A stretch of DNA of 64,000 nucleotides from Clostridium sp. (GTDB taxonomy: Bacteria > Bacillota > Clostridia > Lachnospirales > Lachnospiraceae). This document shows, in pieces, positions 7,245 through 15,524 of this stretch. A model generated the notes under the pieces. It was not told the DNA's origin. It did not search any database and saw nothing but the letters and a program-made list of their open reading frames with translations. The stretch spans positions 106,622-170,621 of the forward strand of contig JAMPFU010000002.1 in assembly GCA_023664385.1 (NCBI GenBank). The letters run 5' to 3'. How positions within the stretch are numbered: position 1 is the first letter of the stretch; the number at the start of each line of letters is the position of its first letter. A program made the translations under genes and the position numbers.

Positions 7245-9011
7245 TTAATGTGCAAACTGTGCATTATACAAATTACTGTAAAAGCCATTCATTGCAAGCA
7301 ACTCCTTGTGCGAGCCCTTCTCTATGATATTTCCGTCCTTCATGACAAGTATTACATCAGCCTCGCGGATTGTGGAAAGCCTGTGGGCTACAATAAAGCT
7401 TGTCCTGCCCTCCATCATCTTGTTAAATGCCTTCTGTATTCTGATTTCCGTTCTCGTATCTATGGAGGAGGTTGCCTCGTCAAGTATCAGCATCGGCGGC
7501 ATAAGAAGCATAACTCTTGTGATACAAAGAAGCTGCTTCTGACCTTGGGACAGATTGCCCCCGTCCTCCGTAATAACCGTATCGTACCCTTGTGGAAGCC
7601 TTTTGATAAAGCTGTGGGAATGTGCCTTCTTTGCAGCCTCTATGATTTCCTCGTCCGTTGCGTCAGGCTTTCCATATGCAATATTTTCCTTTATTGTTCC
7701 TGATTTCAGCCACGTTTCCTGAAGCACCATTCCATATCCGTCCCGAAGGGACGCTCTCGTCAAGTGCTTTATATTTGTACCGTCAACAGATATTGCCCCC
7801 TTGTCAACGTCGTAAAATCTCATTAAAAGATTAATGAGGGTACTCTTTCCACAGCCTGTAGGTCCGACAATCGCAACCCGCATGCCTGGTTTTACGTCAA
7901 GGCTCAAATCTGTAATCAGCTCTCTGTCAGGCACATAGGAAAATGCCACATGTTCTATTTTTATTTCACCTGACGGCTTTTCAAGAACAACGGCGTCTGC
8001 ATCCTCAGCAGCCTCGCAATTCTCATCGATAAGCTCAAATACCCTTGCAGCACATGCAATTGCATTTTGAAGCTCCGTCACAACATTTGAAATCTCATTG
8101 AAGGGCTTTGTATACTGATTGGCATAACTAAGGAAGCAGGTAAGCTGTCCAATGGAAAGCCGTCCCCTGATTGCCGAAAGCGCCCCAATGATACCCACGG
8201 CAGTATAAACAAGGCTATTTACAAATCTTGTGCAGGGATTTGTAAGAGAAGAATAAAACGTAGCATTCATGCTGTCCTTCTCAAGCCTGTCATTAATAAC
8301 CTCAAAACGCTCTAACGCATCGTCCTCATAGCCAAATGCCTGAACAATCTTCTGCTGCCCCACCATTTCATCAATCAGGGAGGTCATTTCGCCCCTTGTT
8401 TCCGACTGGTTTCTGAAAAGCTTATAGGTTCTCTTTGCAATGAATGCGGCAACAAAAAGGGAAACCGGCGTAAGCACAACAACCACAAGAGCAATTGGAA
8501 CATTAATTGTCATCATGAATATCAGCGTTCCGCCTATTGTCACAATGCCCGTAAAAAGCTGTGTAAATCCCATAAGAAGCCCGTCTGCAAACTGGTCTAT
8601 ATCCGCCACAATACGGCTTACGATGTCACCATGCTTGTGTGAGTCAATATAGGAAAGGGGAAGCTTCTGCAAATGACAAAATGCCTCATCCCTCACGTCC
8701 CTTACAACATGATAGGTGATATGATTGTTTATAATATTCATAAACCACTGTGAAACGGCAGTTACAGCTATCACAATGATAAAGGTTTTAATAATTCCCT
8801 TGATGCCCTCAAAATCAACCTTTCCTGCCTCTACAATCAGGTCGATTGCATTACCCGTCAAAATCGGCGCATACAGGGTTGCCGCAACGGATATTGCCGC
8901 ACAGATAAAGGACAGCACAACAAGAAAACGATACCGCTTAATATGCTTCAGTATTCTTCCGATTACCACCTTATTTCCGTAATTCGCTTTACCCTTTTTA
9001 TTTCCTGCCAT
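7245..9011 (-). CDS. ABC exporter half-transporter, ATPase/permease, catalytically complete subunit (588 aa)
   Basis: Type IV ABC exporter subunit in the cytoplasmic membrane: six membrane spans in the first 320 residues, then a nucleotide-binding domain. The latter has Walker A GPTGCGKST (about 383-391), Q-loop LQETW, signature LSQGQKQ (a variant of LSGGQ), Walker B LILDEATSSID with the catalytic Glu, and H-loop VAHRLST. Its ATG overlaps the stop codon of the upstream half-transporter by one base (TAATG), so the two are translationally coupled and surely pair. Because this subunit keeps the catalytic Glu and His while its partner lost both, the pair is a heterodimeric exporter of the BmrCD/TM287-288 kind with one active ATP site. 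Such exporters often move drugs, lipids or peptides; the substrate here cannot be read. Confidence 0.93.
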   Translation of the reverse strand: MAGNKKGKANYGNKVVIGRILKHIKRYRFLVVLSFICAAISVAATLYAPILTGNAIDLIVEAGKVDFEGIKGIIKTFIIVIAVTAVSQWFMNIINNHITYHVVRDVRDEAFCHLQKLPLSYIDSHKHGDIVSRIVADIDQFADGLLMGFTQLFTGIVTIGGTLIFMMTINVPIALVVVVLTPVSLFVAAFIAKRTYKLFRNQSETRGEMTSLIDEMVGQQKIVQAFGYEDDALERFEVINDRLEKDSMNATFYSSLTNPCTRFVNSLVYTAVGIIGALSAIRGRLSIGQLTCFLSYANQYTKPFNEISNVVTELQNAIACAARVFELIDENCEAAEDADAVVLEKPSGEIKIEHVAFSYVPDRELITDLSLDVKPGMRVAIVGPTGCGKSTLINLLMRFYDVDKGAISVDGTNIKHLTRASLRDGYGMVLQETWLKSGTIKENIAYGKPDATDEEIIEAAKKAHSHSFIKRLPQGYDTVITEDGGNLSQGQKQLLCITRVMLLMPPMLILDEATSSIDTRTEIRIQKAFNKMMEGRTSFIVAHRLSTIREADVILVMKDGNIIEKGSHKELLAMNGFYSNLYNAQFAH

Positions 9012-10801
9012 TATGCAAACACCCCGCTTTCAAGGTCAGCAGACGCTGCCTCTTTGGTTTCCCCGTCATCCTTTGCCTTATTCTGGGACGAACATATTTC
9101 CTGATAAACCTCACAGGAGGCAAGCAGCTCATCATGTGTTCCCATACCGACAATCTGACCGTCGTCAAGCACGAGAATTTTATCGGCATACATAATTGAT
9201 GAGGAGCGCTGTGACACGATAAATACCGTCGTATTATCTGTTTTTTCCTTAATTGCCCTACGAAGCGCAGCGTCCGTAGCATAATCAAGCGCAGAGGAGC
9301 TATCATCAAGTATAAGGATTTCCGGCTTCTTAACAAGTGCCCTCGCTATTGTAAGCCGCTGCTTTTGTCCGCCTGAAAGATTTTTTGCCCCTTGATTGAG
9401 CAAAAACTTAATACCGCCGTCCTTTTCACTGACAAAGGACTTCGCCTGTGCGATTTCAAGTGCAAGGTTTATGTCCTCCTCACTTGCATTCGCCTTTCCC
9501 CATCTCATATTATCCTCTATCGAGCCGGAAAAAAGCACAGCCTTTTGGGGAACAATTCCAATTTTTTCTATCAACTTCTCCTTTGGATAATCCTTTACAT
9601 CGATACCGTCAATCAGCACCTTGCCCTCGGTGCAGTCATAAAATCTCGGAATCAGATTGACAAATGTACTCTTTCCTGAGCCGGTACCTCCGATAATGCC
9701 GATTGTTTCTCCCTTTTTCACCTCAAGATTCACGCCCTCTATGGAAGGCTCCTTTGCATTCTTGTAGGTAAGCCCTGCGTTGACAAACTGAACCTTAATG
9801 TCGCTGTCTGCCTGCTTTCCTGTCCTATCAGCTTCCACCGCATTAGGATATATCTGTGAGCTTTTTGTGAGAAGCACCTGTCCTACACGGTTTGCACAGG
9901 CAACAGCCTTTGTCTCGGTAATAATAAGATTTGCAAGCTTTACAAGCTCAATCAATATCTGTGACATATAATTTACAAGGGCATACACCGAGCCCTGCAA
10001 AAGCAGCCCTTCCTCTACCCTGCCTGCGCCAAGCCATATAATTGCAACAATGGAAAGATTGATAACTGCATAAGTAAGGGGATTTAAAAATGATGATATT
10101 TTCCCTACAAAAATCTGCTCCTTCGTGAGAAGCTCCGTTTTCCCGCAAAAATCATCCTTCTCGTTTTCCTCCTGATTAAAGGCACGTATCACCCTTACGC
10201 CCGAAAGATTTTCCCTTGTAGATAAAAGCACGCTGTCAAGCCTTGCCTGAACCTTTTTATAAAGCGGTATTGTGATAAACATAATGCCAAATACGATAAT
10301 GATAAGCACAGGAAGTGTAATCAGAAATATTTTTGCCACATGGGCATCTACCGTAAATGCCATAATCGCTGCACCAAACACAATGAATGGAGACCGCATA
10401 AACAGTCTTAGAAACATATTTACACCGGTCTGAATTTGATTTACATCGCTTGTCATTCTCGTTATCAGGGTTGAGGAGCCTATTTCGTCTATCTCCGTAT
10501 AAGAAAGCGACTCAATATGCCGAAACAAATCATATCGAAGCTCCTTGCCAAAGCCCATTGCTGTCTTTGCTGAAAAATATTGTGCCGTAATCGAGCAGGC
10601 AAGACCGATAAGCCCAAGCCCAATCATAAGCAACGCCATTTTATAAATATACGGCTTATCGCCGTTCTTGATACCAATATCAATAATATTTGCCATAACG
10701 AGAGGCACCAAAAGCTCAAAGCTTGCCTCAAGCATTTTAAAAAGAGGCGCAAGCACTGCCTTAACCTTATAGTTTTTAAAATACTTCATAATCTGCTTCA
10801 T
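9011..10801 (-). CDS. ABC exporter half-transporter, ATPase/permease, degenerate-site subunit (596 aa)
   Basis: Partner of the downstream gene. It has six predicted spans followed by a nucleotide-binding domain with Walker A GGTGSGKST, Q-loop VPQKAVLF and a canonical LSGGQKQR signature. Walker B reads ILILDDSSSALD: Asp replaces the catalytic Glu. The H-loop reads VSQRSSS: Gln replaces His. These two changes mark the degenerate site of heterodimeric exporters, while its good signature motif completes the active site of the partner. GGAG precedes the ATG at a distance of 8 nt. The C-terminal tail (about 25 residues) is charged and poorly conserved. The gene is the first of a two-gene operon. 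Confidence 0.93.
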   Translation of the reverse strand: MKQIMKYFKNYKVKAVLAPLFKMLEASFELLVPLVMANIIDIGIKNGDKPYIYKMALLMIGLGLIGLACSITAQYFSAKTAMGFGKELRYDLFRHIESLSYTEIDEIGSSTLITRMTSDVNQIQTGVNMFLRLFMRSPFIVFGAAIMAFTVDAHVAKIFLITLPVLIIIVFGIMFITIPLYKKVQARLDSVLLSTRENLSGVRVIRAFNQEENEKDDFCGKTELLTKEQIFVGKISSFLNPLTYAVINLSIVAIIWLGAGRVEEGLLLQGSVYALVNYMSQILIELVKLANLIITETKAVACANRVGQVLLTKSSQIYPNAVEADRTGKQADSDIKVQFVNAGLTYKNAKEPSIEGVNLEVKKGETIGIIGGTGSGKSTFVNLIPRFYDCTEGKVLIDGIDVKDYPKEKLIEKIGIVPQKAVLFSGSIEDNMRWGKANASEEDINLALEIAQAKSFVSEKDGGIKFLLNQGAKNLSGGQKQRLTIARALVKKPEILILDDSSSALDYATDAALRRAIKEKTDNTTVFIVSQRSSSIMYADKILVLDDGQIVGMGTHDELLASCEVYQEICSSQNKAKDDGETKEAASADLESGVFA

Positions 10802-10884
10802 ATCTAAATCTCCATTTTTATTTTTATGCTGATGTTTATTTTTCCCTCAAAGTTGACATTATACAAAACATCACTTAAACTATG

Positions 10885-10913
10885 ATTATACACTATTTAA
10901 CATTTTATGGAAA
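10885..10913 (-). promoter_or_regulatory. Possible promoter of the ABC exporter operon
   Basis: On the minus strand TTTCCA (10908-10913), 17 bp, then perfect TATAAT (10885-10890). The -35 is weak. A second TATAAT lies nearer the gene, without a -35. Confidence 0.45.
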
Positions 10914-10960
10914 GTCTCATTTATGGACATACCATAGACTTCATGTTTGAGAGTAATATT

Positions 10961-11168
10961 TAGGTAATTGCGAAACTTAGCGATTTCAAAAAGTGAGTTG
11001 TGCAAAATGTATAATTCATACGCAAGGTGCTTTGGAGCCGTCGGTACTTAGCGAGGTATTTTCGAGCTTAGTACCGTTACGTGCGACAAGCAGCGCAAGC
11101 GTGCCATGCATTGAATTATACATTTTGAACAACGTATTATCTAAAAAACATAGTTTCGCAATTACCTA
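10961..11168. repeat. 208-bp nested palindromic element with perfect 17-bp terminal inverted repeats
   Basis: The ends are exact inverted copies (TAGGTAATTGCGAAACT at 10961-10977 and its complement at 11152-11168). Inside is a second exact 16-bp pair (CAAAATGTATAATTCA at 11003-11018, complement 11112-11127) and a central pair CGGTACT / AGTACCG (11042-11048, 11070-11076). No open frame of note is inside. It resembles a MITE or a clostridial intergenic palindrome. It fills most of the 390-bp gap between the ABC exporter and the DUF1292 gene and ends 27 bp before the latter. Confidence 0.8.
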
Positions 11169-11195
11169 ATGAATATTCTAAGAAAGGATTATGTA

Positions 11196-11495
11196 ATGGA
11201 AAATAATAACGAAGAATTTGATGAACCAAAGGTTTCAATGACCCTTGAGGACGGCACAAAGCTTGAATGTGACGTAATCGCAATTTACCCTGTAGGTGAC
11301 AAAGAATACATTGCACTGCTGCCTGACAAGGTAATTGATGGCTATGAGGAAAACGAGGTATTCCTCTACCGCTACAAGGAGCTTGCAGGCGACGACGTGG
11401 AGCTTACTCCCATTGAGGACGAGGAGGAATACGAGGCTGCCGCAGATGCCTTTGATGAGCTTTTGGACGAGGAGGAATTTAACGAGCTTGCTTAA
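11196..11495 (+). CDS. DUF1292 family acidic protein (99 aa)
   Basis: Small acidic cytoplasmic protein of the DUF1292 (YrzB) family, whose function is not known. It shows the family pattern: VSMTLEDGTKLECDVIAIY near the N-terminus, KEYIALLP, then an acidic tail dominated by DEEEYEAAADAFDEL and DEEEFNE. The start at 11196 (MENNNEEFDE) is preferred because AAAGGA lies just upstream; an ATG nine codons earlier sits against the end of the palindromic element. A second DUF1292 gene sits at 61271-61531 in its usual place beside ruvX, so this copy is an isolated paralogue. It converges with the next gene, with only 3 bp between the stop codons. Confidence 0.9.
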   Translation: MENNNEEFDEPKVSMTLEDGTKLECDVIAIYPVGDKEYIALLPDKVIDGYEENEVFLYRYKELAGDDVELTPIEDEEEYEAAADAFDELLDEEEFNELA

Positions 11496-11498
11496 AGC

Positions 11499-12848
11499 TT
11501 AATCCAGCCCCAAATCCACAATGCCAAGCATAATAATATTAATTGCCACGGAAAGCATGGCAATCCCAATCAAAAGTCCGATAAGCGCATCCTGCTTGCG
11601 GGCTTTTAATTTATTGACACACTCATATGCAATCAGCATAATCATCATAGCCATGGCAAAATAGAAAAATGTAAAGGTTCTCGAAAGAGGCATCCAGCCA
11701 AGCTCGCCAAAGCCTGCCGTCATTCTTCCCCCAAAACCTCCTACAAGAAGGCTTACAAGCAATATGGTTTTCTTATTCCCACCGAAAATAAATACAACCG
11801 AAGCAGTAACACATGCAATCAAAACGATGGCAACAAGCAGCGAACTCCACGAGGAAAGACTATTATATTTTCCCTCTGAAACAAACAGGGGTCCCGCAAA
11901 TTCAAAGCTGTACATATTTCTGTCATACAAACCGAAAAACTGCTTATCCTCCCCAAAACAGTTAATAATCCATACGACGAGCGGAATGGCTGATATTAGT
12001 ATATGACTTACCTTTTTGGACATAATGCATACTCCTATGACAAGCAAAAGCACAAACCACAATGTCATAAAGGAGAAATTATCAAACAAATGTACAATTG
12101 TTGCGCTAAAGCCAAGCTCTACCTTATCCAAAACCATGAGGCTTTCGCCCTTGCTTACAGACCGTGCCTGATTATCCTGAGACATCATATGAAAAACCAG
12201 TGCACCTGCCGATACAACCCACTGCATAAGAAACACATACGATATTTTCTTTTCCTTCACTGACATGACAAACATTGTAAGGAAAACGACAAACATCATA
12301 ACGGAAAGTTCTTCCTTATTCGTGGCATAAACCGTAAGCAGAACGCTTAAAACCGCCTGTAATATCCCTGTCTGTTTACCGTCAAAGTAATTTCTTATTG
12401 GAAAGCATGCTGCAAGAATCGCCGCAAGCGGCCACAGGTATGTCATTGTAGTGACAACCCATCCCACAGTCACGTCAATATAAAATGGAAAAGACAAAAG
12501 CACAAGCAATGTAATATAAGTAAATTTAATGTCCTTCCCCTGAAATAACAATCTGTTAATGCTCCAAAATAAAAAGAGCATAACCAAAATGTCAAGCACA
12601 AGCCACACAGGAACACCAAAAAAAGAAACAATCCATATAAGCGGATTGATAAGCACTCTTGAGCTCCAATTTTCATAGGCAAGCACATCAATATTTGAAA
12701 TAAGCGCCGAAAAGGTGTCAGGCATTTTATTCGCCACAACAATATCATCATACAAAAGCTCATAGCCTGCCACATGATAAAAAATCATAACAATGCCGAA
12801 TATTATGTATGGTAAAAAAACAAAAAACCGTTTTGACTTATCCTTCAT
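11499..12848 (-). CDS. Polytopic membrane protein, DUF6056/GtrII-like (449 aa)
   Basis: Integral membrane protein with about ten hydrophobic spans. The start MKDKSKRFFVFLP is preferred because GGGAGG lies 7-8 nt before it; the frame extends 17 codons upstream into the previous gene. A conserved acidic pair follows the first span (YELLYDDIVVANK), then ENWSSRVLINPLIW. The protein at 54675-56018 has the same layout (GDDIHVREN, AGWSSRILINPPIW, VVTTMTYIWPLAA, YATNKEELSVM), so these are paralogues. An acidic motif after span one is typical of GT-C membrane glycosyltransferases, so a role in modifying a lipid-linked sugar or surface polymer is plausible but unproven. It is the last gene of an operon with an MBOAT acyltransferase and a DHHW protein. 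Confidence 0.75.
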   Translation of the reverse strand: MKDKSKRFFVFLPYIIFGIVMIFYHVAGYELLYDDIVVANKMPDTFSALISNIDVLAYENWSSRVLINPLIWIVSFFGVPVWLVLDILVMLFLFWSINRLLFQGKDIKFTYITLLVLLSFPFYIDVTVGWVVTTMTYLWPLAAILAACFPIRNYFDGKQTGILQAVLSVLLTVYATNKEELSVMMFVVFLTMFVMSVKEKKISYVFLMQWVVSAGALVFHMMSQDNQARSVSKGESLMVLDKVELGFSATIVHLFDNFSFMTLWFVLLLVIGVCIMSKKVSHILISAIPLVVWIINCFGEDKQFFGLYDRNMYSFEFAGPLFVSEGKYNSLSSWSSLLVAIVLIACVTASVVFIFGGNKKTILLVSLLVGGFGGRMTAGFGELGWMPLSRTFTFFYFAMAMMIMLIAYECVNKLKARKQDALIGLLIGIAMLSVAINIIMLGIVDLGLD

Positions 12849-12886
12849 AAACCTTCCTCCCAGCTTGAACATCAGCCCAGCTTTAT

Positions 12887-13999
12887 TCATTCCAGCCACA
12901 AAAAATTATTGTCAGTAGAAAGAAATGCAAGATTGTTGATAAACACAATCCGCTCTATGCCCTCCGTCCTTGCAAGCTCACTTACGCTCTGATGATAATA
13001 TCTCAGGTCAACAACATATATCTCACTGAAATTATCTGCCAAAAACGGCAAAAGGCAGTGCGCATAGGAATCCTTAACGACAAGCAGCTTTTCTTTGTTT
13101 TTGCTGTTGCTTGTTATTTTCATGATAGCGTGGTTTCCGTCAAGATATGTTGTATATTTATCCTTGATGGCAAGATTATCATAATTGTAAAGGCTGTCTG
13201 ACACCTCGCCGGTATCTAAGTATTCAACCTCATATTCCCCCATGGGATTTTCATATAAAATTATGCGGTCTGCCTCCTGTGAAAATGTAGGCGCTGAAGA
13301 ATAAAGCGTACCTAGAAATTCATCGCTTGCCACGCTTATATCATACATATCCTTAGAAAGAGCGTCTACCGACAAAGCCTCACATAAAACACCATAACCG
13401 ATATAAGCGCCATTCATGGTCCAATGGTGATCCGTATTATAATAAATATAGTCCTCCCTTGCGTCCATAAGCTCCCTTGTACAGTCCGCAATCTGAATTT
13501 TATCAGATGCCGTTCCGATAATATATGCCATAACCTCATTTTGGTTATAGCACTGCGCATAATTTGGAAGCCTGTCCTCATAAATAAGACATGCATTCGG
13601 CACAAGCAGCCACGTAAATTCAAATTCAGGATTTGCGTCCACAAATTCATTGATATACCCGATATTTTTTCCAAGCTGATTATACGGATTGACATATTCC
13701 TGTATCAGCATGCCGCCGTCGCCAAAAAAAACATCCTCCACCTTTGTCTGTCCCAACACAAGATTTGTGCTTACCTTAAGCTTCATAAGAAAATCCTTGC
13801 AGATAATCTGATCGCTTAAATAGGTTTCAAACTCCTCAAAAAATTCCCCTGACGCAAGCGTTTTCCCATTAATATCCGGCATAGCCGCAAGCTCGCGGTT
13901 TTCCATATCCGAAAACGCCCTATCCTTTGCAAGCAAAGAACCCACCGCAAAGAATAAAATATAGCATATAAAAATGAAAGTAATTATTTTATTTTTCAT
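12887..13999 (-). CDS. DHHW / AlgJ-AlgX-like protein, predicted polymer O-acetylation factor (370 aa)
   Basis: Membrane-anchored extracytoplasmic protein: an N-terminal span (IITFIFICYILFFAVGSLL) then a soluble domain. The family-defining DHHW motif is present in YNTDHHWTMNGAYIGY (about residues 190-205), along with FGDGGMLIQEY near the N-terminus and LLVVKDSYAHCLLPFL, which supplies a Ser of the SGNH-type active site. Proteins of this family work with an MBOAT acyltransferase to move acetyl groups onto extracellular polymers, as AlgJ/AlgX do for alginate. The MBOAT gene lies immediately upstream (26-bp gap). The polymer acetylated here is unknown. Confidence 0.88.
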   Translation of the reverse strand: MKNKIITFIFICYILFFAVGSLLAKDRAFSDMENRELAAMPDINGKTLASGEFFEEFETYLSDQIICKDFLMKLKVSTNLVLGQTKVEDVFFGDGGMLIQEYVNPYNQLGKNIGYINEFVDANPEFEFTWLLVPNACLIYEDRLPNYAQCYNQNEVMAYIIGTASDKIQIADCTRELMDAREDYIYYNTDHHWTMNGAYIGYGVLCEALSVDALSKDMYDISVASDEFLGTLYSSAPTFSQEADRIILYENPMGEYEVEYLDTGEVSDSLYNYDNLAIKDKYTTYLDGNHAIMKITSNSKNKEKLLVVKDSYAHCLLPFLADNFSEIYVVDLRYYHQSVSELARTEGIERIVFINNLAFLSTDNNFLWLE

Positions 14000-14025
14000 A
14001 AAACAATGCTCCTTTTGAAAATCAG

Positions 14026-15441
14026 CTAAAATCTAAAATACAAAAACGGATTAAACGCCTCGCTTGCCAAAAATGCAGTGGACAGAAGAAGCACGCACAA
14101 TATAAACACAGCATGAAATCCCGTCACAAGACCTTCCTTTTTATGATTTAAAAATTTCGTCACAAGCTTTTTCGGAACAGGCGTAGCCCCCACAAATGCA
14201 ATGATAAAAAACAGTCCGAAGGAAAGAAGGTAATATATCGTAAGGTCATTGGAAAATGCAAGTCCTGAGCCACCGAACATATTGAAAATTGCACTTTTAA
14301 GCGCAGGCAGCTTGTCATAGGCAAAAATAACCCATCCCAAATTTATAAAAAACAAAGAATAAAGCCTTGCAATGATACCCGGAGCTTTTTTCAGCCATTC
14401 CAGTAAAAACAGCTTTTCAAGCATAAGAAGCACAAAATAATAAAGTCCCCATATTATGAAATTCCACTCTGCGCCATGCCAAAAGCCCGTAAGCAGCCAC
14501 ACAATAAAAATATTGAACAGCGTTCTGCCCTTTCCCCTCCTGTTTCCTCCAAGGGGAATGTAAACGTAATCCCGAAACCACGTGCTAAGGGAAATATGCC
14601 ACCTTCTCCAAAACTCAGTGATGCTCCTTGAGATATAAGGGTAATCAAAGTTTTCCAAAAACTCAAACCCGAACATTTTTCCAAGGCCAATCGCCATATC
14701 TGAATAGCCTGAAAAATCAAAATAAATCTGAAGCGAAAATGCAATGGAGCAAATCCACGAAAGCACAACCGTATTCTCACTTACAGGAAGCCCAGACAGC
14801 TTCTCAAATAGTTCCCCACACAGATTTGCAATGAGCACCTTTTTTCCAAGTCCTGTAACAAAACGGTTTACACCGTCACCAAACAAGCTAAAGCTTTCCT
14901 TTCTATTGTCAAGCTGTTCGGCAACCGTCTCATAACGCACGATAGGACCTGCAATAAGCTGTGGAAACAATGTAATATATGCGGCAAGATTTATGATATT
15001 TTTCTGGCATTTTGCCTTTCCCCGATATACATCAACCGAATAGGATAATATTTGAAACGTATAAAAGGAAATACCAAGGGGCAGGGCATGTCCTAACACT
15101 TTAAGCTCAATCCCCGGTATTTTGTTTAAATTCTCCGTAAAAAATCCAATATATTTAAAGAAAAATAAAATTCCAAGATTGACAAGCACAGAAATAATCA
15201 TAGCAAGCCTTGCCATCTTATCCCTGTCCTTTTTTTTGTAATAATCCGTCAAAAGCCCCATCCCATAGCCCACAAGAATAGAAGCCAGCATTACAAAAAT
15301 ATACTTCGGCTCGCCCCATGCATAAAAAATCATGCTAAAAAGCATCAGAATAAAATTTCTGATGGATTTTGGACTTATGTAATATATCAAAATCACACAT
15401 GGTAAAAATGTGAACAAAAATGTGATACTTGAAAACAGCAT
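14026..15441 (-). CDS. MBOAT family O-acyltransferase (AlgI/DltB-like, 471 aa)
   Basis: Polytopic membrane acyltransferase. It shows the MBOAT pattern: about ten spans, FSGYSDMAIGLGKMFGF, the segment NFDYPYISRSITEFWRRWHIS(L), YVYIPLGGNRRG, and WLLTGFWHGAEWNFIIWG with the catalytic His. Family members pass acyl groups from a cytoplasmic donor across the membrane to a sugar or teichoic-acid acceptor. It opens a three-gene operon with the DHHW protein and the DUF6056-like membrane protein, which together look like an O-acetylation module for a surface polysaccharide. A strong promoter lies just upstream. No polymer-synthesis genes are beside it. Confidence 0.93.
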   Translation of the reverse strand: MLFSSITFLFTFLPCVILIYYISPKSIRNFILMLFSMIFYAWGEPKYIFVMLASILVGYGMGLLTDYYKKKDRDKMARLAMIISVLVNLGILFFFKYIGFFTENLNKIPGIELKVLGHALPLGISFYTFQILSYSVDVYRGKAKCQKNIINLAAYITLFPQLIAGPIVRYETVAEQLDNRKESFSLFGDGVNRFVTGLGKKVLIANLCGELFEKLSGLPVSENTVVLSWICSIAFSLQIYFDFSGYSDMAIGLGKMFGFEFLENFDYPYISRSITEFWRRWHISLSTWFRDYVYIPLGGNRRGKGRTLFNIFIVWLLTGFWHGAEWNFIIWGLYYFVLLMLEKLFLLEWLKKAPGIIARLYSLFFINLGWVIFAYDKLPALKSAIFNMFGGSGLAFSNDLTIYYLLSFGLFFIIAFVGATPVPKKLVTKFLNHKKEGLVTGFHAVFILCVLLLSTAFLASEAFNPFLYFRF

Positions 15442-15473
15442 ACTCTCTTTCCCTGCCTAATCATTCTTACTGT

Positions 15474-15502
15474 ATTTTAACCATAAACCGTACTATGTGC
15501 AA
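15474..15502 (-). promoter_or_regulatory. Promoter of the MBOAT operon
   Basis: On the minus strand TTGCAC (15497-15502), a 17-bp spacer, then TAAAAT (15474-15479), about 32 bp before the MBOAT start. Matches sigma-A consensus well. Confidence 0.65.
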
Positions 15503-15524
15503 CATAAAAATCATATTTGCATTG

